A DNA stretch of 64,000 nucleotides from Limosilactobacillus reuteri (GCF_020784725.1 NZ_JAJGTZ010000039.1:1-64000), one strand, 5' to 3'; shown: positions 1-8,960, numbered from the stretch's first letter. A program made the numbers and translations. The notes: generated from the sequence alone by a model not told the origin.

Positions 1-42
1 CATCTTAAGGCAAAAGAGGCCTTTTTATATAATTTTTATCGC

Positions 43-67
43 CCACCCGCATAGCAGGTGGTTTTTT
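43..67 (+). terminator. Intrinsic terminator of a gene upstream of the window
   Basis: Stem CCACC/GGTGG with a 9-nt loop is followed by a run of six T on the plus strand. It would end a plus-strand gene lying before base 1. A weaker AAGGC/GGCCTT hairpin precedes it at 7-24. Confidence 0.6.
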
Positions 68-120
68 GTTTCGTGCACTCGCTCTGCTCGCGCACTCAAC
101 CAGGCCTAAAGACATTAACA

Positions 121-163
121 AAAAAAAGCAACAACTCTAGCTATAGGAAAGTTGTTGCTTTTT
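121..163. terminator. Bidirectional terminator after the MacB-like gene
   Basis: GCAACAAC (128-135) pairs with GTTGTTGC (151-158), flanked by A and T runs on the two sides. It starts 3 nt past the stop of the minus-strand transporter at 166 and would end its transcript. Confidence 0.75.
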
Positions 164-165
164 AA

Positions 166-2148
166 CTAATCTGCAGCTAATGCATCAATTGGATTAAGGT
201 TTGCCGCCCGACGTGCAGGAAACAATGCAGCAATAAACGAAATTACAACTGCAATTACAATCGCAAAGATTACATTTCCAACAGTAATTTGCACAATATT
301 ATATTTAATCAAGCCATACAGAGCGTGGTTAATAATAACCGTTACAACTGCAACAATTAGCAGTGCAAGAATCGCTGAAAACAATCCGATAAAGACAGAT
401 TCAGACGTAAATAAGCGACGAATATCTTTCTTTCGCTCACCAAGGGCTCGCAAAATCCCGATTTCTTTTGTCCGTTCTGAAACCGACATGTACATTGTCA
501 CAATAATCATTAATGCGGACACAAGTAATGAAATTCCAGCGATTGAAGCAAGAACCGTAGAAGCAAGACTAACATAAGTATTAACAGTTTTAAGGATCGA
601 ACCAACTGTAACTGCTCCTAACACCCGTTTGTTATTACTACCACGAAGATTATCGATCTTATTCGCTACTCCTTGAACATTGTCAAGATTTGTTACATTA
701 ACAGTTGCAAAGTTAGGAGCAGTAGAGGCGTTCGCTTTTTGAAGCAATGCACGCATAGTGGAATAAGTAATTAAAGTCCCAGCAGTTGCTCCTTCTGTAA
801 TACCCGCTACCTTGAAGTTGCCAGAAACGGGAACTGGATTATTGTTGTCATTTATCCATGTAAATGAAAGATGGATAGTTTTACCAACCATTTGTTTATA
901 ATTTTTGGCACTTGATAATTGAATTGCTTGTTGTTTTGTAAGAACGATTTCACCATTCTTGGGTTTATGCCCCTCCTTGATTGAATCACTAGTAATTGCC
1001 TTACTCCATGTACTTAGTGAAGTTCCACTTTGTTTTTTTCCATTATAATTAAGCTGAAAGGCACTCACCATAATTCCCGGTTGAACAGACGACACATTAT
1101 TAAGCTTTCGTAACCGATCAAGATTATGATCACTAATCGTCATTGATTGGGGATTAGCCGCCATCGTTTGTCCTAATGATGATTGAATTTGTTCCTGGGT
1201 CATCTTCTTACCGGTTGTATTTTTAAATACGGTAATTGCCTGCGGGTTGGCAAGAGAATTAATCTGGTTTTGAATGTAACCATTTATCCCATTACCTAAT
1301 CCACTAAATAAGAGTACCGCAAAGATACCAATTGCGGTTCCAAGCATAATTAACGAATTGCGCCAAAAGTTATAGATCAAATGTTTAAAAGCCGTTCGAT
1401 AGCTCGCCATCGCCGGTAAAACTCGTGGAGTAATCTCTGTTGGGTCTTCCGGAATCGGATAAGCAGGACGCAACCTTTCGTCCCCATCGATTTTTCCATC
1501 GATCAAATGAACAATTCGTGTCCCATTATTCGCTACTTCCTGAGAGTGAGTAACAGCGATCACTAATTTCCCATCTCGAGCAATCTTGTCTAATAATGCT
1601 AATACTTCTTTTGTATTCTGCGCATCTAAGGCTCCTGTAGGTTCATCAGCAATAATAATTTGCGGGTCACTTGCCAATGCACGAGCAATCGCTACCCGTT
1701 GCTTTTGCCCTCCTGACAAATGGTTCGGATGCTTTTTTACTTGTTCACTTAAGCCAACCTTATCCAAGAGTTCCAATGCACGTTTCCGGCGTTCTTCCTT
1801 AGTCAAAGTTGTCATATCCAACGCGACCAAAACATTATCCAGCACCGTCAAGTGAGAAATTAAGTTATAGGACTGATAGATATAACCCACCGTCGCGCGC
1901 CGATAACTATCTAGTTGCTTTTCCTTTCTATGGTCAAGGATTTTGTCATTTACGAGGACTTCACCTTCAAAGTTACGATCAAGGCCGCCGATGATATTCA
2001 TTAAAGTGGACTTTCCACCACCTGATTCACCAAGGATGGACACAAATTCTCCCCGATCAAACTGTAAGTTAATTCCCTTAAGAACTGGGAATTCCTCTTT
2101 GTCAATATAATATGATTTATATATGTTTTTTAATTCTAAAAAAGCCAT
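166..2148 (-). CDS. MacB-like ABC exporter, ATPase-permease fusion
   Basis: A membrane ABC transporter with both functions in one chain of 660 aa. The N-terminal ATPase (about 1-225) shows Walker A GESGGGKST, signature LSGGQKQRVAIARAL and Walker B IIIADEPTGALD. The rest has one membrane helix near 265-285, a large outside domain (about 290-530) and three C-terminal helices, the FtsX/MacB permease fold. Such proteins move peptides, antibiotics or lipids using outside mechanotransmission; the substrate here cannot be told. The start follows GGGGGAGG. A TATAAT-like -10 lies at 2185-2190 (minus strand), so it probably has its own promoter although it follows the heme-efflux-like operon in the same direction. 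It may still be co-expressed by readthrough. Confidence 0.88.
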   Translation of the reverse strand: MAFLELKNIYKSYYIDKEEFPVLKGINLQFDRGEFVSILGESGGGKSTLMNIIGGLDRNFEGEVLVNDKILDHRKEKQLDSYRRATVGYIYQSYNLISHLTVLDNVLVALDMTTLTKEERRKRALELLDKVGLSEQVKKHPNHLSGGQKQRVAIARALASDPQIIIADEPTGALDAQNTKEVLALLDKIARDGKLVIAVTHSQEVANNGTRIVHLIDGKIDGDERLRPAYPIPEDPTEITPRVLPAMASYRTAFKHLIYNFWRNSLIMLGTAIGIFAVLLFSGLGNGINGYIQNQINSLANPQAITVFKNTTGKKMTQEQIQSSLGQTMAANPQSMTISDHNLDRLRKLNNVSSVQPGIMVSAFQLNYNGKKQSGTSLSTWSKAITSDSIKEGHKPKNGEIVLTKQQAIQLSSAKNYKQMVGKTIHLSFTWINDNNNPVPVSGNFKVAGITEGATAGTLITYSTMRALLQKANASTAPNFATVNVTNLDNVQGVANKIDNLRGSNNKRVLGAVTVGSILKTVNTYVSLASTVLASIAGISLLVSALMIIVTMYMSVSERTKEIGILRALGERKKDIRRLFTSESVFIGLFSAILALLIVAVVTVIINHALYGLIKYNIVQITVGNVIFAIVIAVVISFIAALFPARRAANLNPIDALAAD

Positions 2149-2245
2149 TGCATCCTCCCCCTTTCCTATTTATTTAGTTCGCTTATTATAGCAAGGTTCG
2201 TGATGAAAAAGGCTTGTTTCTAATATTTCTTTAACATTATTTATA

Positions 2246-2935
2246 TTATTGATCTGAGGGATTTTTACTTAATGTAAGCTTCCCATCAGCTAACTCGTAG
2301 ACATTATCTGCATATTCACGCAAACGTAAATCATGGGTTACAGCAATCACTGCTTTCCCCCTCTTTTTAGCCAGTTCCTGAAATAATTGCCCTACTGTCT
2401 TTACTAAATTACTATCTAAGGCCGCTGTTGGTTCATCTGCAAGAATTATCTCAGGGTTGGTATATAGAGCACGCGCGATCGCTACTCGCTGGTTTTGACC
2501 TCCCGACAATTCAGAAGGGTATTGCTTGAGCAGTTTTTTTATCGCAAGCTTTTCCAACAGTTCATCAAAAGCTGTCGATGAAATATTACCGCTCTTCTTT
2601 ATACGATCAACAAGTTTAAATTGATCAGCCACATTTAGATAGGGTAGTAAGTTATACGACTGAAGAATAAAGCCAATTTTCTGCAAGCGCAGTTCATCAC
2701 GTTTTTTAGAAGATAACTTTTCAATATCAATTCCATCAATTAACACTTTTCCTGAAGTAGGTGTTTGCAAACCGCCTGCAATTGTTAAAAAGGTACTCTT
2801 TCCTGATCCAGAAGGTCCTAAAACCAAATTCAGTTCTCCCGCTTTAGCAGAAAAATTAACATCTTTAAGAACATGAACACGGCTAATTCCTTCGCCGTAA
2901 TATTTGTTAACGTCTACTAACTTCAATTTTGACAT
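2246..2935 (-). CDS. hrtA: ABC transporter ATPase, HrtA-like
   Basis: Stand-alone ATPase of 229 aa with Walker A GPSGSGKST, signature LSGGQNQRVAIARAL and Walker B IILADEPTAALD, close to the LolD/MacB ATPase group. It begins 17 nt after the permease gene, behind GGGGAGG, and would power that permease. The order TetR regulator, permease, ATPase on one strand is that of hrtRBA in Lactococcus, which exports excess heme. The gene name rests on that order and on the operator pair described upstream, not on an alignment; another exported hydrophobic toxin is possible. Confidence 0.72.
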   Translation of the reverse strand: MSKLKLVDVNKYYGEGISRVHVLKDVNFSAKAGELNLVLGPSGSGKSTFLTIAGGLQTPTSGKVLIDGIDIEKLSSKKRDELRLQKIGFILQSYNLLPYLNVADQFKLVDRIKKSGNISSTAFDELLEKLAIKKLLKQYPSELSGGQNQRVAIARALYTNPEIILADEPTAALDSNLVKTVGQLFQELAKKRGKAVIAVTHDLRLREYADNVYELADGKLTLSKNPSDQ

Positions 2936-2952
2936 AACATTACCTCCCCATC

Positions 2953-4011
2953 TTAATTTAAGGCCTGTACCGGGTCAATTTTAATAATCATTCGCACTGG
3001 TAATAATGAGCCAATCATTCCAAGAACTATTAACCCTGTTGCCATTAAACTAATTAGTGGCCAATTCATAATAACTGGTACTGACATTGGAATTGCTACA
3101 CTCGTAAGAAGGGTTAAAAGAATTCCTCCTATTACACCACTAATCATTAGGAAAATTGATTGAGTAACTGTTGCAAGAATTAAGTGCCGCGCAGGAATTC
3201 CTTGAGCGCGCATAACTGCATAATGACTTATTTTTTGCATAGTCAGAATATATAAGAAGACCGCAATTACAATTAACGAAATTATCATTAAAAAGCCAAT
3301 CATAAAAGTGAACGTATTATTTTGTGCTGAGTATCCCGGTAACTTATTAATATATTCGTTAACAGTATAGTGTTGAAGACCAGGGTAGGTACTCTTGCTA
3401 AGCTTATGGTCAGAAAAAAGCCCGCTAGCAACGGCTGAATTATTTAATCCTCTCAAATCTCGCCAAACCGGCAAACTGCCATATATTACAGGTGCAACGC
3501 TAAATTTAGCATCATTAACAAAGCCAACAATCTTATATTTCTCATTTTGAGAATTGATTGTTACTCGATCTCCTAAATGATATCCCTTTTTGCTTAAACT
3601 CTTGTCAACAACAATTTCGTTATTTCCCTTGGCTTGACGACCACTCGTGATTTTAATCTTTTCCCGGGAAATAAATTGGTCAGGATCTATACCAATAAAT
3701 TGAGCATTTTCTTTACTTGCTCCTTTTTCTTTAAGAACTACTGGCGCTTGACCAACAAGTGCAACATTCTTTTGATCCTTATCTGGTAGTTGGTTGCGCG
3801 TAATGATTGATTGTCCGAGATTATCATTACTATTTTTATTTAGAAAAACAGTTTCCGTTCCCCATTCTTTAATGACAGCATCATTTTCATTTTGAAGTCC
3901 CAACATCATCCCCATTAAGAAAAACATTAGGTAACTAATCAAAACAATCATGGCAACAATTAATCCATAATGCAGTTTCTCATGTTTCATTTCTTTTAGT
4001 GCTAAAAACAT
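2953..4011 (-). CDS. hrtB: ABC transporter permease, HrtB-like (FtsX family)
   Basis: Membrane permease of 352 aa with the four-helix FtsX plan: one N-terminal helix (about 15-38), an outside domain (about 40-230), then three helices (about 233-256, 280-302, 315-340) and a short tail ending in IDPVQALN. This length and layout fit HrtB/DevC-type permeases, which partner a separate ATPase. It starts 10 nt after the TetR gene behind AGGAGG, so the three genes are one transcript. Function as a heme exporter is inferred from context; the sequence itself shows only the family. Confidence 0.72.
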   Translation of the reverse strand: MFLALKEMKHEKLHYGLIVAMIVLISYLMFFLMGMMLGLQNENDAVIKEWGTETVFLNKNSNDNLGQSIITRNQLPDKDQKNVALVGQAPVVLKEKGASKENAQFIGIDPDQFISREKIKITSGRQAKGNNEIVVDKSLSKKGYHLGDRVTINSQNEKYKIVGFVNDAKFSVAPVIYGSLPVWRDLRGLNNSAVASGLFSDHKLSKSTYPGLQHYTVNEYINKLPGYSAQNNTFTFMIGFLMIISLIVIAVFLYILTMQKISHYAVMRAQGIPARHLILATVTQSIFLMISGVIGGILLTLLTSVAIPMSVPVIMNWPLISLMATGLIVLGMIGSLLPVRMIIKIDPVQALN

Positions 4012-4021
4012 ATTCTACCTC

Positions 4022-4534
4022 CTACTGCAATAATGCAGTCAATACCTTGGACAGCCGTTCAATTGCTTCATCTTGTTTGTTAGGTTGAAGAAGGCAATCC
4101 TTAATTGTTTCATGACTCAAAACCATTACACTCCATTCTTGAGCACTATGAATCTTAATTTGCGGGCGCGTATTATCACGTAATAATCCTTCATTTGTTT
4201 GAAAGTGTAAGCGCATAAAATCACGGTACTTGCTTCCGTTGATTTCATCTACAAAAGCTTTAATCTGATTAATATAATCACTCGCAGCTAAAATGTGATT
4301 AACACGTGTAATTGGTGTATGAATTTCTAAAATTGCTACTTGATAAAGATACTGATAGGCCTCCGTTAAATCTGTAAAATACTTATAAAATGCTCCTCTA
4401 GCGATTCCAGCTTGCTTTACAATCCGTGCAACTTGAGCATTCGCTAAACTATGTTGACTAAACTCTGTTAATAGTGCATTAGTAATAAGTTCTTTTTTCT
4501 GTAGATTTAAATTTTCAAATGTTGTACTTGGCAT
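4022..4534 (-). CDS. hrtR: TetR-family regulator, HrtR-like heme sensor candidate
   Basis: TetR-type repressor of 170 aa. The N-terminal helix-turn-helix ends in the signature IARGAFYKYFTDL. The start is placed at 4534 because GGAGGA lies 6 nt before it; an ATG 27 nt further out has no ribosome site. Counted from this start, a histidine falls at residue 72 (LEIHTP). As I recall, His72 and His149 bind heme in lactococcal HrtR; here further histidines sit at 110, 129 and 141. First gene of the operon with the permease and ATPase, and it faces two copies of a palindrome that overlap its own promoter, so it is probably autoregulated. Ligand identity is inference. Confidence 0.74.
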   Translation of the reverse strand: MPSTTFENLNLQKKELITNALLTEFSQHSLANAQVARIVKQAGIARGAFYKYFTDLTEAYQYLYQVAILEIHTPITRVNHILAASDYINQIKAFVDEINGSKYRDFMRLHFQTNEGLLRDNTRPQIKIHSAQEWSVMVLSHETIKDCLLQPNKQDEAIERLSKVLTALLQ

Positions 4535-4555
4535 CTTAATTCCTCCACCATGTTG

Positions 4556-4568
4556 TAACACCGTGTCA
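4556..4568. promoter_or_regulatory. Candidate TetR/HrtR operator, proximal copy
   Basis: TAACACCGTGTCA, an imperfect palindrome of the form TRACA-NNN-TGTCA, between the promoter and the start codon of the TetR gene. It is nearly identical to the copy at 4601-4613, with centres 45 bp apart. Confidence 0.65.
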
Positions 4569-4600
4569 CTATGAATGTAATTTATACATTATCACCAAAG

Positions 4601-4614
4601 TGACACCATGTCAA
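4601..4614. promoter_or_regulatory. Candidate TetR/HrtR operator overlapping the -35 box
   Basis: TGACACCATGTCA, palindrome arms TGACA/TGTCA. On the minus strand the same bases contain TTGACA (4609-4614), a consensus -35, with an AT-rich -10 region (TAATGT or TATAAA) downstream. A bound repressor would block RNA polymerase. The sequence resembles the 15-bp HrtR palindrome I remember from Lactococcus (ATGACACAGTGTCAT). Confidence 0.7.
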
Positions 4615-4736
4615 TTATTAAACAATAAATTATGATGCTGCTATTTCTGCAAACTTTGCGATTATAGGGCTTGACCTAAATTTAATTTAACTGCTAATTA
4701 CATATTTACTTACGGATGAAATGAGGTATAAAAAAA

Positions 4737-4768
4737 GCGAGACGAAAAATTTATTTCGTCTCGCTTTT
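4737..4768. terminator. Bidirectional terminator after the alcohol dehydrogenase
   Basis: Perfect 11-bp stem GCGAGACGAAA (4737-4747) / TTTCGTCTCGC (4754-4764), flanked by A and T runs. It ends the minus-strand dehydrogenase gene. Confidence 0.8.
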
Positions 4769-4799
4769 AATATATTTAAGTTTTTGTCTTAATCTAGAA

Positions 4800-5810
4800 T
4801 TAAGCTTCTTCGCCGCCAACTTTAACAACAGCTTTGGAAACCTTACCTAACTTACCACTAACAAAGTCTTCAACACCATCAAGATCTAATTCGTGTGAGA
4901 AGAGTGGTAGTGGGTCAACAACACCAGAAGAAAGAAGTGCAATTGAGTCTTCAAAAGTGTAAGGGTTAATGAAGGCCCCTTGAATTGTAAGTTGCTTTTG
5001 GAATACATCGTAAGTGTTTACTGAGAACTTGTCATCAGGGTTACCAACACCAAACATTAATACTTGAGCACCACGAGCTGCAGCTGCAAGTGCTTGTTCT
5101 TGAGTAGCTGGCAAACCAACCGCTTCAACAACGATGTCATATGCATCAGCAGGAATTTCTTCCTTAGTAGTGTTGATAGTCTTAACGCCGAAGTGCTTCC
5201 GGTTGTTTTCCAACTTTTCATCTGAACGACCAGCTAAAGTAACTTCGTGAATACCACGAGCCTTCAAGATTTGTGCAAATAATTGACCTTCAAAACCATC
5301 ACCTAATACTAAAGCCTTTTGGTATGGGTGAGTTTCAAGTAAGTCAACACCGTGCATTGCACATGAAATTGGTTCAACAACTGCAGCTGCCTTTAATGAA
5401 ACATCATCAGGAATTGGGTAAACCACCTTTGCAGGAGCAGTAAAGTATTCTTCAAAACCACCGTTACGGGTAACACCAACAGCATCAAGGTGTTCACATA
5501 ATTCTGGGCGTTGAGTCCGACAGTACTTACATTGGCCACAGTAGATGTTAGGGTCAACAGTTACACGATCTCCCGGCTTAACGTTAGTAACTTCTGAACC
5601 AACTTTTGTAACTACCCCTGAGTTTTCATGACCTAAAACAATAGGAGGAACAGCTGATGCAGATCCTGGAAGACCGGCATAAAGTGCTTTATCAGTACCA
5701 CAAATACCAGCGTAGGCAGTATGAATCAAGACTTCATCAGGCTTGATTTCAGGTTCTTTAATATCTTCAATTTCGAGTTGCTTTTTACCTGTTAAAACAA
5801 GTGCCTTCAT
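4800..5810 (-). CDS. Zinc-dependent alcohol/polyol dehydrogenase (MDR family)
   Basis: Cytosolic medium-chain dehydrogenase of 336 aa. The catalytic zinc site is visible as AGICGTDKA and GHENSG, and the structural zinc loop as CGQCKYCRTQRPELC. The nucleotide fold follows around 165-260. This is the group of butanediol, sorbitol and threonine dehydrogenases; the substrate cannot be fixed from sequence. Single-gene unit with its own promoter (5855-5884) and terminator. Start follows AGAGAGG. Confidence 0.85.
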   Translation of the reverse strand: MKALVLTGKKQLEIEDIKEPEIKPDEVLIHTAYAGICGTDKALYAGLPGSASAVPPIVLGHENSGVVTKVGSEVTNVKPGDRVTVDPNIYCGQCKYCRTQRPELCEHLDAVGVTRNGGFEEYFTAPAKVVYPIPDDVSLKAAAVVEPISCAMHGVDLLETHPYQKALVLGDGFEGQLFAQILKARGIHEVTLAGRSDEKLENNRKHFGVKTINTTKEEIPADAYDIVVEAVGLPATQEQALAAAARGAQVLMFGVGNPDDKFSVNTYDVFQKQLTIQGAFINPYTFEDSIALLSSGVVDPLPLFSHELDLDGVEDFVSGKLGKVSKAVVKVGGEEA

Positions 5811-5854
5811 AATTAAAATACCTCTCTTGTGAATTTAATCATTTGTCAAGTGAT

Positions 5855-5884
5855 AGTATAGTGTGAAAACGCCTTAATTGTCAA
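5855..5884 (-). promoter_or_regulatory. Promoter of the alcohol dehydrogenase gene
   Basis: On the minus strand TTGACA (5879-5884) is followed after 18 nt by TATACT (5855-5860), a near-consensus sigma-A promoter, 45-75 nt before the start codon. Confidence 0.7.
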
Positions 5885-6381
5885 ACGTCCAACAATTATC
5901 TCACATTCTTTTCGCCATCATAAAACGTTAAACTCAGTAAATCCGAACCTAAACAAATCCCGTTATATCAGCATTTTTTAAAAAAGTGCAATTTTTAAAT
6001 ATTTTTTTCTTCACTAAGTTTAAACAGATTTTTTACTAGTACATAAATGGTTTTACTACTATTTTTTCGATTACATAATTTCACAAGGCTTGTTATCCTA
6101 TTTAGCGTTTTATACCAAGAAATAAAATATTTCCTCATAACAAAGTAATAAATTCTAAATTTATATAGAAAATTTCTTTGTCTTTCAGAAAGCGCTTAAC
6201 TACCATTAGGTACGCCAAAACTTATCTCCAACCATTCCTCAAGATCGTCTAAACTGCTGTTATAACGGCGATTTTCCATTGCGGGATATATTTTTTTATG
6301 TTACCCTAACAAAGTATTCGAACTAAGTTAATTATGATTTCCAATCTAATTAACAAAACTCAAACGAAAGGTGGATTTGGC
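5885..6381. other. AT-rich intergenic region before mntH, with a cre-like site
   Basis: About 500 nt without a convincing gene. AGAAAGCGCTTAAC at 6187-6200 matches 11 of 14 bases of the CcpA site consensus TGAAARCGYTTWCA; it could act on mntH. I found no clear MntR box. Otherwise only A/T runs are seen. Confidence 0.3.
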
Positions 6382-7974
6382 GTGGACGACACAAAAAATC
6401 AACACCGTAAGCATAAATTAATTGAGTATGCAAACGGTAAATCACTAGAGGAAATTAACGGAACAGTTGAAGTTCCTCGTGGAAAAGGTTTCTGGCGAAC
6501 ATTATTCGCTTACTCTGGTCCCGGCGCATTAGTTGCGGTAGGTTACATGGATCCAGGTAACTGGTCAACTTCAATTACTGGTGGACAGAGCTTCCAATAT
6601 ACCTTAATGACTACTATCTTGATTTCAAGTTTGATTGCGATGTTACTTCAATACATGGCGGCTAAACTCGGAATCGTGAGCCAAATGGACCTTGCTCAGG
6701 CAACACGGGCACGTACCGGTAAAGCATTAGGTATCATCTTATGGATTATGACTGAGTTAGCGATCATGGCAACTGATATTGCTGAAGTTATCGGTGCTGC
6801 CATCGCGTTAAACTTATTATTCCACATTCCGTTAATTCCATCTGTATTTATTACTGTTCTTGATGTTTTAGTATTGCTATTGTTAACCAAGATTGGGTTC
6901 CGGAAAATTGAAGCCATTGTTGCATGTTTAATTTTAGTAATTCTATTTGTTTTTGCTTATCAAGTTGCCCTCTCTAATCCTAATTGGGGTGGTGTATTTA
7001 TGGGTCTTCTTCCATCTGCAAAAGCAATTGCTCAACATCCAGAAATTGGTGGCATCACTCCATTAACTGGTACATTAGGTATCATCGGTGCGACTGTTAT
7101 GCCTCACAATTTATACCTTCACTCAGCTATTTCTCAGACTCGGAAGATCGACCATAATGATCTTGATAGTATCCGTCAAACAGTTCGTTTTACTACTTGG
7201 GATTCAAACATCCAACTATCCCTTGCATTTATCGTTAATTCCCTTCTTTTAATTATGGGGGTTGCTGTTTTCAAGACTGGCGCTGTTCAAGATAGTTCTT
7301 TCTTCGGTCTATATGATGCCTTAAACAATACTTCAATGCTTAGTAATCCAGTTTTAATCGCTGTCGCTAAATCAGGTGTACTATCCACTTTATTTGCGGT
7401 TGCATTACTTGCTTCTGGGCAAAATTCAACAATCACAGGAACCTTAACTGGTCAAGTTATCATGGAAGGTTTCATTCACATGCGTATGCCTTTATGGGCA
7501 CGACGGTTAGTTACGCGAATTATTTCCGTTATTCCGGTTATCGCATGTGTTGCCATGACCAGCGGTGAAAATACTATCCAACAACACACCGCATTGAACC
7601 TTTTAATGGAAAATTCACAGGTGTTCTTAGCTTTTGCCCTTCCGTTCTCCATGTTGCCATTATTAATGATGACTAACAGTGAAGTTGAAATGGGTGAATT
7701 TAAGAATAGCGGCTGGGTTAAAGTTTGCGGTTGGATCTCTGTAATCGCTCTTACCTTCCTAAATCTCTACAACCTTCCTGCAACTTATGAAGGTTTTGGC
7801 ATTTGGTCAAAAGGGACATCTGATGTTCTCGCATATATCACGATTATTGTTATTCTTGCTCTTCTTATTTGGACTTGTATTGAACTCTATAAAGGGGATA
7901 AGCGCTTTGCTGCTGAAGGTAAAGGATTTGGGCAACGTGAAGCTCAAATGGGAAATTCAGCTTTAGAAGATTAA
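6382..7974 (+). CDS. mntH: Nramp-family Mn2+/H+ symporter MntH
   Basis: Inner-membrane divalent-metal importer of 530 aa. The metal-binding motif DPGN is in YMDPGNWSTS on helix 1, and helix 6 carries MPHNLYLHS, both diagnostic for Nramp. About 11 to 12 membrane helices follow. I start at GTG 6382, 7 nt after AAAGGTGG; the ATG at 6334 has no ribosome site. Manganese uptake matters in lactobacilli because Mn2+ replaces superoxide dismutase. A terminator follows directly at 7981. Confidence 0.92.
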   Translation: MDDTKNQHRKHKLIEYANGKSLEEINGTVEVPRGKGFWRTLFAYSGPGALVAVGYMDPGNWSTSITGGQSFQYTLMTTILISSLIAMLLQYMAAKLGIVSQMDLAQATRARTGKALGIILWIMTELAIMATDIAEVIGAAIALNLLFHIPLIPSVFITVLDVLVLLLLTKIGFRKIEAIVACLILVILFVFAYQVALSNPNWGGVFMGLLPSAKAIAQHPEIGGITPLTGTLGIIGATVMPHNLYLHSAISQTRKIDHNDLDSIRQTVRFTTWDSNIQLSLAFIVNSLLLIMGVAVFKTGAVQDSSFFGLYDALNNTSMLSNPVLIAVAKSGVLSTLFAVALLASGQNSTITGTLTGQVIMEGFIHMRMPLWARRLVTRIISVIPVIACVAMTSGENTIQQHTALNLLMENSQVFLAFALPFSMLPLLMMTNSEVEMGEFKNSGWVKVCGWISVIALTFLNLYNLPATYEGFGIWSKGTSDVLAYITIIVILALLIWTCIELYKGDKRFAAEGKGFGQREAQMGNSALED

Positions 7975-7980
7975 AATAAA

Positions 7981-8007
7981 AACTGGAAGTAAATTTCCAG
8001 TTTTTTA
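7981..8007 (+). terminator. Terminator of mntH
   Basis: AACTGGAA (7981-7988) and TTCCAGTT (7995-8002) with six T, starting 7 nt after the stop codon. Confidence 0.8.
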
Positions 8008-8047
8008 TTTTCGTAATAGTTCTTTCACACAATGTTCATACTTCAAC

Positions 8048-8168
8048 GGTATAGTATAGACAATCCCTAATATAAATAAACCCCTATTTTTCTTCTATAC
8101 TATCCCCCTCAAAATAGCTATGAAGAAACACGAAAAGTGGTCGGCCCATAATGAGTCGACCATTTTTT
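8048..8168. other. Intergenic hairpins between mntH and the next gene
   Basis: Two structures: a 10-bp inverted repeat ATAGTATAGA (8051-8060) / TCTATACTAT (8094-8103) with a 33-nt loop, and a terminator-like stem TGGTCG (8138-8143) / CGACCA (8157-8162) followed by six T. No gene is visible between them; they could mark a short RNA or a leftover transcription unit. Confidence 0.35.
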
Positions 8169-8238
8169 AATACATCTAGGCTCACCATGGTATAATAAGG
8201 AACTAGATATATTACTCATTAAGCATGAGGTGAAATCA

Positions 8239-8946
8239 TTGAATAATAAAGATAACAATCAAAATAATAAACGTCGACCGACACGCGTTGAGTTATACGA
8301 CACTCCTAAGCCAGGTGAAGAAAAGAAAAAACGATCCTTCTTTAGTCGTAAGCCAAAACAACCTACTCCTAGTCATAAACATAAATCAGCAACTTCTAAA
8401 AAAACAAATACTAAGAAAAAGAACCCTTATGGTATTTCGCGACGGATGTTTAAGGTTATCCTTGGTTGCCTATTAGTTGTTTTAATCGCAACAATTGTTA
8501 TTTTCCTTGTTAAACAACAAGACCCTGTTAATGTCGATACCAATGATACTACTGTTTCTACAAGTACGTCTTCACATAAAAAGAAACATAAAAAGAGTAG
8601 CAGCAGTCATAAGCATCGTTCTAGTTCTACCAGTACTAATGCCAGTGATGATGTCCAGGAATCGTACAGTATACCATCAGCAACACATTCGAATAATAGC
8701 AATACCACCCAAAATAATCACCCAACTAGTCAGCATACTACTACTGAATCATCATCCACTCCACAACAATCCAATAATCAGCCATCTCAAGATGAACACC
8801 ATGATCAAGGCAACAGCCAACAACAATCCACTTCACAACCAGCAAGTAACAGTTCTGGATCACAATCCAGTCAAGGTTCGCAAAGTACTAATTCTCAATC
8901 GACGGTACAACCAGTTCAACCCCACTCTCAAAATAATAATCACTAA
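8239..8946 (+). CDS. Membrane-anchored Ser/Asn/Gln/His-rich protein, unknown function
   Basis: Protein of about 235 aa. Residues 1-70 are a charged, basic cytoplasmic part (KRRPTRVELYDTP, KKKRSFF), then one membrane helix (about 78-98) and a low-complexity outer tail of Ser, Thr, Asn, Gln and His with Lys/His clusters. No enzymatic domain is seen. The plan recalls the SAG1386/EF1546 surface-protein group, but the LysM domain I associate with that group is missing, so it may be a shortened member. Start TTG 8239 follows GAGGTGA; a GTG at 8230 is also possible. Between mntH and thrS, with no functional hint from neighbours. Confidence 0.65.
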   Translation: MNNKDNNQNNKRRPTRVELYDTPKPGEEKKKRSFFSRKPKQPTPSHKHKSATSKKTNTKKKNPYGISRRMFKVILGCLLVVLIATIVIFLVKQQDPVNVDTNDTTVSTSTSSHKKKHKKSSSSHKHRSSSTSTNASDDVQESYSIPSATHSNNSNTTQNNHPTSQHTTTESSSTPQQSNNQPSQDEHHDQGNSQQQSTSQPASNSSGSQSSQGSQSTNSQSTVQPVQPHSQNNNH

Positions 8947-8960
8947 TTTGAGATAAAGGG

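Noticed and set aside
1586-1994. Plus-strand open frames inside the MacB-like gene
   Set aside because: Antisense shadows of a strongly conserved ATPase; no ribosome sites and no family resemblance.
5827-5850. Rex-like site near the alcohol dehydrogenase start
   Set aside because: TTGTGAA is present but the second half reads TTGTCAA in the wrong orientation, so it does not form the Rex palindrome.
8288-8956. Overlapping plus-strand frames within the Ser/Gln-rich protein gene
   Set aside because: Low-complexity codons keep other frames open; only the chosen frame has a good ribosome site, a sensible membrane helix and a basic start.
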